NCBI RefSeq assembly: GCF_017354985.1
Contig: NZ_CP071501.1
Coordinates: 3,821,001 to 3,885,000, forward strand
DNA: 64,000 bases
Source of the DNA: Shewanella cyperi
GTDB lineage: Bacteria > Pseudomonadota > Gammaproteobacteria > Enterobacterales > Shewanellaceae
Direction of reading: 5' to 3'
Numbering within the stretch: the stretch's first letter is position 1; every line of letters begins with the position of its first letter. The notes under the pieces were generated by a model. It ran no database searches. It was not told the origin of the DNA and saw only the letters and a list, made by a program, of their open reading frames with translations. Below are positions 58,127 through 64,000 of this stretch, one piece after another. Made by a program: the position numbers and the translations under genes.

Positions 58127-58786
58127 ATGCAACTGATTGGCAAGTTAATATCCGGCATTCTGCTGTTCGCGCTACTGACCGCGGGCGCCGGGGCCGAAGA
58201 TACTTTGTTCGACTCTCCGGCCGGCAGCGACGCGCTGAACGACTTCAGTACCAGCATGGGCGGGGCGCAGTCGCTGCGCGGCCAATTTGCACAATTGCGT
58301 CAACTCAAGGTATTGAAGCGACCACTGCACAGCGAGGGATATTTTTTGTTTGCCCCGGATAAGGGACTGGTATGGCAACAACAGACCCCTTTTCCAAACC
58401 GCTTGTTGCTGCAACAACATCAGCTGTGGCAGCAAGACAGTCAAGGGCACTGGCAGCAATTTCCAACCGGTGGCGCCGATTCCCCTGCGGGAATTATGCC
58501 TCTGCTGGTGAAGGGCTTACTCTCTGGTGACATCTCGCCGTTACAGGAGCGGTTCCAGTTGTATCTGCAAACGGGACCAGAGTGGCAACTGGGACTCGTG
58601 CCAAAAGACCCTGCCCTGGCCAACCTGTTCAGCCGCATCCGGGTTGAAGGCGCAGGGCAACTGGTGCAACGCCTGCAATTATTCAGTGCCAATGGCGACT
58701 GCAGCGATATCCACTTCAGCGCTCAGGAAGCGGGCCCGTTAAGTGACGCCGAACTTGCCACCTTTATTCCCGGCCAGACCCCATGA
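58127..58786 (+). CDS. LolA-like periplasmic lipoprotein carrier
   Basis: A 219-residue exported protein with signal peptide ending near Gly-Ala-Gly-Ala (about residue 24) and a LolA-type half-barrel: SLRGQFAQLRQLKVLKRPL (about 50-68), GYFLFAPDKGLVWQQQTPFP and a Gln-rich middle strand. LolA family proteins carry lipidated molecules across the periplasm; here a polyene lipid is the likely cargo. Thirteen bases after the thioesterase and four-base overlap with the MMPL gene. Confidence 0.87.
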   Translation: MQLIGKLISGILLFALLTAGAGAEDTLFDSPAGSDALNDFSTSMGGAQSLRGQFAQLRQLKVLKRPLHSEGYFLFAPDKGLVWQQQTPFPNRLLLQQHQLWQQDSQGHWQQFPTGGADSPAGIMPLLVKGLLSGDISPLQERFQLYLQTGPEWQLGLVPKDPALANLFSRIRVEGAGQLVQRLQLFSANGDCSDIHFSAQEAGPLSDAELATFIPGQTP

Positions 58787-61077
58787 GCCCATTTCGCCGC
58801 CTGTTGTTATGGTGCCTGCTGATGTTTGGCCTGCTGTATCTGGGGGCCAGGCAGCAGAGCGACCCGATTGAGAACGACATTCTCGCCATGTTGCCCAGCA
58901 TGCAACAGGACGCCTTAACGACCCAGGCTCTGGAGCGCTTACAACACCAACTGGGGGACAAATCTTACCTGGCGCTGGAAAGCCCAACCCGGGAAGGAGC
59001 TGTGCAAGCGGGCAAAACCATGTTAGCCCAACTGACAAAGGCATCGGAGGCCTTTGTGGAAGTGCACAGTGCCGATACCCTTGACCCCCAGGCCTGGTAC
59101 AGATTCTATTTTCCCCATCGATTCGGGCTGCTGACCGAAGAGCAAAGGCGCCTGCTTGAGGCCTCCAACCTGGATCCGCTGCTGCAGGCCAGTCTCAGTC
59201 AGCTCTACAGTGGCTTCAGCCTGGGTCACAGCGCTCTGGTGGAGCATGACCCCTTATTGCTGTTTCCCGCCTTTGTCCAGGGACTGGCGGGCCAGCAGCA
59301 ACTGCAAAGCGATCAAGGAATATTGCTCAGTCCCACCCAAGGAGGCTGGGCAGCGCTGCTGATATTGAAGGGGCGCGGCAGTGTGTTCAGTCCCGCAGCC
59401 CAGCAACAGCAACTGGCGGCCATAGACGCCGCAGTAACCGCCTTGCCGCAGGGGGTTACAGTGCTGCGGGCCGGGGCCTTGTTCCATGCGGCCGAAGCCA
59501 CCGCCAGTGCCAAGCGGGAAATCAGCCTTATCGGGGGCCTGTCCCTTGCAGGTGTGGTGTTGTTGGTATTGTTGGCATTCAGATCCCTGACACCACTGCT
59601 GCTGGCCATGCTCACCCTGCTCGGTGGCCTGTTGTCGGCCCTGGTATGCACCTTGGTGTTGTTTGGCAAAATTTACCTGCTGACCCTGGTTTTCGGCACC
59701 AGCCTTATCGGTATCGCCATAGATTACAGTTTCCATTTCCATGCGGAGCGCCTGGGACGTAAGGAAACGGCCGGAACAACCCTGACGCGGATCCTACCGG
59801 CACTGACGCTGGCATTGGCCAGCAGCGCCCTGGCGTACCTGGCCTTGGCACTGACACCTTTCCCGGGCATGCAACAGGTGGGTGTGTTTTGTGCCGCGGG
59901 CCTCAGTGGCGCCTTTATCACTCTGTGGCTCTGCTTTCCCGCCCTTGGCGGCCGCCCCCTGCCCGAGCCCAAACTGCTCCTGGCTCATCAATGGCTGCAA
60001 CTATACCACAAGCTGCTGGCTTCCCGTGCTGTTTGGGCTCTGCCTGCATTGATGTTGTCGGCATTGTTGGGCCTGGGCCTGCTGCAGGCCAATGATGATA
60101 TTCGCCAGCTGCAGCAGGGCAGCGAACAGTTAACCCAAGAAGAATCCAGGGTCAGGCAATTACTGGCGGGCGGCACCGACAATCAGTTCCTGCTGCTGAG
60201 AGCCGGGTCGCAGCAACAGCTGTTACAAGTCTTGGAGTCAGTGCAGCCCACCTTGGACGCCGCGGTTAAGGCAGGCGAGCTGCAAAGTCACCTGAACCCG
60301 GCCAAGTACCTGCCTTCTATTGCCCGTCAGCAACAGGATTACCAACTGCAGCAACAGATCTACGCTGGCGGATTGGAGCTTGTGGCCGACTCTTTGGGGC
60401 TCACAACCGACGTTGCCACCGCTTTGGCCGGGGAATATGCCGCAGCCAAAGACGCCTGGATATTACCCGAGGCCTTCTTTGCATCACAGCTATCAGGGGA
60501 ATTACGCGCCCTGTGGCTTCAGCAAGGTCAACAGTATGCCGCCATGGTGCTGCTGGGCGGGATCCGGGATCTGCCGGCATTGAAGCAAAGACTGGCGGCC
60601 TTGCCGGAAGTGCAACTGGTGGACAAGGTCGGTGATATATCGGCGTTGATGGCACACTTAAGGCAAATGACATTGGCGTTGCTGGCCGTCGCTCTGACCC
60701 TGGCGTTGCTGCTGTTCTCCCGTGGCCACGGCTGGCGCCTGGCGCTGCTGATGGTAAGTGTACCGGCATTGGCAGCGGCACTCACCCTCGGATTATTGGG
60801 CTGGCTTGGCTCTCCCCTGACCCTGTTTCACAGCCTGGCGCTGCTGCTGGTTTTTGGCATAGGTGTGGATTACAGCCTGTTCTTTGCCCGCTGTGAGCAG
60901 GATGGCGAGCGGGTGATGCTGGCGGTGTGCATGTCGGCCATTTCGACTTTGCTGGCCTTTGGCTTACTGGCACTGAGCCAGACCCCGGCAATTCATTATT
61001 TTGGCCTGACCCTGGCGCTGGGAATTGGCTTTACCTTTCTGTTGGCGCCGCTGCTGCATGTATTAAAGAGGAACTGA
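58783..61077 (+). CDS. MMPL/RND superfamily lipid exporter
   Basis: A 764-residue inner-membrane protein with about twelve helices in two repeats, each starting with one helix followed by a large periplasmic loop (about 30-250 and 430-620). Each repeat has the charged RND motif, seen as GIAIDYSFHFHAERLGR (about 310-326) and GIGVDYSLFFARCEQDGERV (about 690-709), whose Asp residues drive proton coupling. Such exporters are typical of aryl polyene and hopanoid clusters. They should move the lipid-linked pigment into the periplasm for the LolA-like carrier. Confidence 0.9.
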   Translation: MSPFRRLLLWCLLMFGLLYLGARQQSDPIENDILAMLPSMQQDALTTQALERLQHQLGDKSYLALESPTREGAVQAGKTMLAQLTKASEAFVEVHSADTLDPQAWYRFYFPHRFGLLTEEQRRLLEASNLDPLLQASLSQLYSGFSLGHSALVEHDPLLLFPAFVQGLAGQQQLQSDQGILLSPTQGGWAALLILKGRGSVFSPAAQQQQLAAIDAAVTALPQGVTVLRAGALFHAAEATASAKREISLIGGLSLAGVVLLVLLAFRSLTPLLLAMLTLLGGLLSALVCTLVLFGKIYLLTLVFGTSLIGIAIDYSFHFHAERLGRKETAGTTLTRILPALTLALASSALAYLALALTPFPGMQQVGVFCAAGLSGAFITLWLCFPALGGRPLPEPKLLLAHQWLQLYHKLLASRAVWALPALMLSALLGLGLLQANDDIRQLQQGSEQLTQEESRVRQLLAGGTDNQFLLLRAGSQQQLLQVLESVQPTLDAAVKAGELQSHLNPAKYLPSIARQQQDYQLQQQIYAGGLELVADSLGLTTDVATALAGEYAAAKDAWILPEAFFASQLSGELRALWLQQGQQYAAMVLLGGIRDLPALKQRLAALPEVQLVDKVGDISALMAHLRQMTLALLAVALTLALLLFSRGHGWRLALLMVSVPALAAALTLGLLGWLGSPLTLFHSLALLLVFGIGVDYSLFFARCEQDGERVMLAVCMSAISTLLAFGLLALSQTPAIHYFGLTLALGIGFTFLLAPLLHVLKRN

Positions 61078-62343
61078 ATGTCAGCCATCCCCGAGTTTGA
61101 AACCCAGGTCGCCATCATAGGGGCCGGCCCGGCCGGTGCCATTGCCGCCAGCTTGCTGCACAAAGCCGGGATCCGGGTACTGGTGCTGGAGCGGCAACAA
61201 TTTCCGCGCTTTTCCATCGGCGAAAGCCTCTTGCCCTGCTGCATGCAGTTCATTGAGGCCGCCGGCATGTCGGAAGCCCTCAACAAGGCCGGTTTTCAGT
61301 TTAAGAACGGTGCGGCCTTCCGGCGCAACGGTAATTACAACTGCTTTGATTTCACAGATAAATTCACTCAAGGCCCGGGTACTACCTTCCAGGTGGAGAG
61401 AGCACATTTCGACAAGTTGCTGGCCGATACTGCCGCAGCTCAGGGAGTCAATATTCGCTATGGCCACAACGTCACTGCCATCGACCTCAATGCGCGCCCC
61501 ATTCTCGACATCTGCGATGATCAAGGTCAGCAATACCGATTGCAAGCCGACTTTATCCTGGACGCCAGTGGCTTTGGCCGGGTATTGCCCAGACTGCTGG
61601 ACTTGGAGCGTCCCTCAAACTTGCCACCCAGGCAGGCTATTTTCACCCATGTGGAAGATGGCATTACCGATCCCGACTTCGATCGCAATAAGATCCTCAT
61701 CAGCGTCCACCCACAGCACCAGGATATCTGGTACTGGTTGATCCCCTTCAGCAATGGCCGCTGTTCATTGGGGGTTGTAGCCGAACCTGCACGTCTTGCC
61801 CACCAGCAAGGCACACTGGAGCAGCAACTGTTCGCCCTGGTCAATGAAGAGCCAGGACTGAAACGCCTGCTGTCCAATGCCAGGGCGGTCCGGGATACGG
61901 CGCAACTGGACGGCTATTCGGCACGGGTCAGTACCCTGGCCACCGACAAATTCGCCCTCTTGGGCAATGCCGGCGAATTCCTTGATCCCGTATTCTCCTC
62001 AGGCGTCACCATTGCTATGCAATCAAGTGCCTTTGCCGCTGATTGTTTAATAAGAAGGTACAATGGCGAAGAGGTTAGCTGGGACAAGGACTATTGCCAG
62101 CCTTTGACCCAGGGTGTCGACACCTTCCGTACCTATGTGGAAGCCTGGTATGACGGCCGCTTTCAACAGGTGATCTTCAGCGAAGATCAGAACCCCAAGG
62201 TCAAACAAATGATCTGCTCCATTCTCGCCGGCTATGCCTGGGACAGGGACAACCCCTTTGTGAAAGATTCGCTAAGGCGGCTGAATATGGTGGTAGAATT
62301 ATGCGCGGATAGACAAAGCAGCCCCACCCCAGAGCCGAGTTAG
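61078..62343 (+). CDS. FAD-dependent oxidoreductase related to flavin-dependent halogenases
   Basis: A 421-residue flavoprotein. The FAD-binding fingerprint is VAIIGAGPAGAIAASLL (residues 11-27), followed by LERQQFPRFSIGESLLP (37-53). Three features match FADH2-dependent halogenases: Lys76 in GFQFKNGAAFRRNG, Trp-x-Trp-x-Ile-Pro at 218-223, and the late FLDPVFSSGVTIAMQSS. The usual Gly before the first Trp is Ile here. Many relatives are not halogenases, so a polyene-modifying oxidation is also possible. Starts immediately after the MMPL stop, without a gap. Confidence 0.85.
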   Translation: MSAIPEFETQVAIIGAGPAGAIAASLLHKAGIRVLVLERQQFPRFSIGESLLPCCMQFIEAAGMSEALNKAGFQFKNGAAFRRNGNYNCFDFTDKFTQGPGTTFQVERAHFDKLLADTAAAQGVNIRYGHNVTAIDLNARPILDICDDQGQQYRLQADFILDASGFGRVLPRLLDLERPSNLPPRQAIFTHVEDGITDPDFDRNKILISVHPQHQDIWYWLIPFSNGRCSLGVVAEPARLAHQQGTLEQQLFALVNEEPGLKRLLSNARAVRDTAQLDGYSARVSTLATDKFALLGNAGEFLDPVFSSGVTIAMQSSAFAADCLIRRYNGEEVSWDKDYCQPLTQGVDTFRTYVEAWYDGRFQQVIFSEDQNPKVKQMICSILAGYAWDRDNPFVKDSLRRLNMVVELCADRQSSPTPEPS

Positions 62344-62346
62344 TCA

Positions 62347-62979
62347 ATGAAGCAATTATTCCTTTGGCCTTTCAGCCTCATAATGTTGTTGACCCTTGGT
62401 GGGTGCAGCCAGTTACTGCTGCGTCAGACCTGTGTCGGCCTGGCGACGGACATCAATTACTGCCTGGCTCCCTTACCGCTGCAGGATAAAGATCAGTTGC
62501 CAAAGGATCAGGCCCACGGGGCAGTGCAACCGGCCAGCCAGAGTGAAACCCAAAAAGTGAACCTGCAACTGGGTGAAACCCAGCATGAATTGCTGGGCCA
62601 GATGGTGCTGACGCCACAACGCCTGACCCTGGTGGGACTGGCCCCTTTGGGACACCCCCTGTTCAGCCTTGATTATGATGGCGTCAGATTACAGAGCGAA
62701 CAAAGCCTGCTGCTGGGTGATGAGTTTCGGGCCGAGTACCTTATGGCCTTGATGCAACTCATGTATTGGCCTTTGGACAGCATCAATGCCAGTCTCAAGG
62801 GCGGTGCCCTGGTGCAGGAACCCTGTCACGCCGTACTGTGCCGGGTACTCTACCCCGATGGCGGCAAAGAGCAGATCCTCAGCATAGATTACAGCCACAG
62901 GGATCCCTGGCAGGCAAGAATCCACCTGCGCATTCCAGCGGTGGCTCTGAGCATGACAGTGACCCCCCTGGATTCCTAA
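62347..62979 (+). CDS. DUF3261 outer-membrane lipoprotein
   Basis: A 210-residue lipoprotein with lipobox Leu-Gly-Gly-Cys near residue 20 (LMLLTLGGCSQLL). The body is a beta-rich chain similar to proteins found beside aryl polyene exporters and classed as DUF3261. It may act like LolB, receiving the pigment lipid from the LolA-like carrier at the outer membrane; this is inference. The gene starts three bases after the oxidoreductase stop. Confidence 0.85.
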   Translation: MKQLFLWPFSLIMLLTLGGCSQLLLRQTCVGLATDINYCLAPLPLQDKDQLPKDQAHGAVQPASQSETQKVNLQLGETQHELLGQMVLTPQRLTLVGLAPLGHPLFSLDYDGVRLQSEQSLLLGDEFRAEYLMALMQLMYWPLDSINASLKGGALVQEPCHAVLCRVLYPDGGKEQILSIDYSHRDPWQARIHLRIPAVALSMTVTPLDS

Positions 62980-63012
62980 TAAACCCCGCCGGACTTGGGG
63001 TAGTTGATAAAT

Positions 63013-64000
63013 ATGACAAAGATAGCCATTACACAAATCGGACTGTGTACACCTCTGGGAAGCGACCCGGATACCGTGCTCAACCGCCTGCTGGCAGCAG
63101 ATACCTCTGCCATGGTCTGGCGTGATGACCTGCTGTTGCAACAGCGAACCCTGGTCGGTGCGGTCGGGGATGCAGATCTGCCGCAGATTGCTCCCGAGTT
63201 GGCCCGTTTTGATTGCCGCAACAATCAATTGTTGCTGGCCGCTGCCAAGTCGCTGCAAGCAACCGTGGCCACGGCGCGAGCCCGCTACGGTGCCGATCGC
63301 ATTGCCGTGGTCCTGGGGACCAGCACCTCAGGCATTTCCAAGGGCGAAGAAGCGCTGAAATACCGGGCCGAGAACGGCCACTTCCCGGCGGAGTACCATT
63401 ACTTTCAGCAGGAGCTGGGCAGCACCAGCGATTTTTTACGGCGGGTTTTCGACCTTGATGGTCCTTGTTACACCCTGTCCACTGCCTGTTCATCCAGTGC
63501 CAAGGTCTTTGCCAGCGGCAAGCGCCTGTTGGATGCCAATCTGGCGGATATGGTGATTGTGGGCGGCGTGGATACCCTGTGCAAGCTGACCCTTAACGGT
63601 TTCGATGCGCTGGAGTCTGTGTCCAAGGGCCACTGCAATCCCTTCAGTGCCAACCGCGATGGCATCAACATTGGCGAGGGTGCAGCCTTGTTTGCCCTTG
63701 AGCGCGGCGACAACGGCATATTGCTCAGCGGTATAGGGGAATCGGCCGATGCCCACCATATTTCAGCGCCCCATCCCGAGGGAGAAGGGGCCATGGCCGC
63801 CATGAGAGCAGCCCTGGCCGATGCTGGCCTGACAACGGCGGATATCGACTATATCAATCTCCATGGCACGGCGACGCCGAAAAATGACGCCATGGAAAGC
63901 CGGGCTGTGACCGGTATATTTGGTGCAGAGGGTCCCTGGTGCAGTTCCACCAAGCCGCTGACCGGCCATGCCTTGGGCGCCGCCGGCGCCCTGGAAGCCG
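63013..64000 (+). CDS. Beta-ketoacyl-ACP synthase (partial at window end)
   Basis: The frame is open from the ATG at 63013 to the window edge, giving 329 residues. The ketosynthase triad is complete: Cys159 in TLSTACSSSAKV, His284 in NLHGTATPKNDAME and His319 in KPLTGHALGAAG. It is a true condensing enzyme of the FabF/type II polyketide class. It should elongate the aromatic starter with malonyl units together with the chain-length factor at 50164. The C-terminal end is beyond the window. Thirty-three bases separate it from the DUF3261 gene. Confidence 0.93.
   Translation, partial: MTKIAITQIGLCTPLGSDPDTVLNRLLAADTSAMVWRDDLLLQQRTLVGAVGDADLPQIAPELARFDCRNNQLLLAAAKSLQATVATARARYGADRIAVVLGTSTSGISKGEEALKYRAENGHFPAEYHYFQQELGSTSDFLRRVFDLDGPCYTLSTACSSSAKVFASGKRLLDANLADMVIVGGVDTLCKLTLNGFDALESVSKGHCNPFSANRDGINIGEGAALFALERGDNGILLSGIGESADAHHISAPHPEGEGAMAAMRAALADAGLTTADIDYINLHGTATPKNDAMESRAVTGIFGAEGPWCSSTKPLTGHALGAAGALEA

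Overview
The window looks like chromosomal DNA of a gammaproteobacterium in or near Shewanella. The support is gene order and protein character: a pilM-N-O-P-Q, aroK-aroB-damX-dam, rpe-gph-trpS block, an lpoA-yraN-diaA-dolP block, srkA-dsbA, and many GTG starts. Species cannot be named from this evidence. No rRNA, tRNA, insertion sequence, CRISPR array or phage gene was seen; the one structural RNA is RNase P RNA (rnpB).

Layout. 0-6.3 kb: the end of a membrane protein, a DUF3300 secreted protein, a methyltransferase, a DUF1223 protein, the Rho inhibitor Rof, a RidA/NhaC-type antiporter pair, and the division factor ZapB. 6.6-11.3 kb (minus strand): a likely lipoprotein-selO-DUF3630-srkA-dsbA operon concerned with redox and envelope stress, preceded by a gene with a Pro-Glu hexanucleotide repeat. 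11.6-20.8 kb: a mixed accessory stretch with an YgbA-like protein, a SYLF protein, an acyltransferase-3 protein next to an unknown secreted protein, an acetyltransferase, a BlaI/M56 sensor pair with two clear operators, a GGDEF/EAL protein with a decayed cyclase motif, and an HPP protein. 20.8-27 kb: YgiQ, a MAPEG protein, a ThrE exporter and a short Omp85-like barrel. 27-34.2 kb: rnpB, rsmI, lpoA-yraN-diaA-dolP, trpS-gph-rpe. 34.4-44 kb: two small proteins, dam-damX-aroB-aroK and the type IV pilus assembly genes pilQPONM. 44.2-50 kb: mrcA (PBP1A), recG and a DUF3014 protein.

50.16 kb to the window end: a tightly packed, one-direction gene set of the aryl polyene (APE) pigment type, with fifteen genes in view and the last cut by the window edge. 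It encodes a ketosynthase chain-length factor, a PlsC acyltransferase, two acyl carrier proteins, a membrane protein, an AMP-dependent acid ligase, a hotdog dehydratase, a fused glycosyltransferase-2/lysophospholipid-type acyltransferase, an MIO-type aromatic amino acid lyase, a thioesterase, a LolA-like carrier, an MMPL exporter, a flavin-dependent halogenase-like enzyme, a DUF3261 lipoprotein and a ketosynthase. Nearly all starts overlap the preceding stop. The likely scheme, by analogy with known APE clusters, is that the lyase makes an aromatic acrylic acid, the ligase loads it on an ACP, the type II polyketide enzymes extend it as a polyene, and acyltransferases plus MMPL/LolA/DUF3261 proteins attach it to a lipid and move it to the outer membrane. 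The ketoreductase and further ketosynthase/dehydratase genes expected for such a cluster are not in view and should lie beyond base 64000. The combination of the lyase with the halogenase-like oxidoreductase is the most interesting part of the window.
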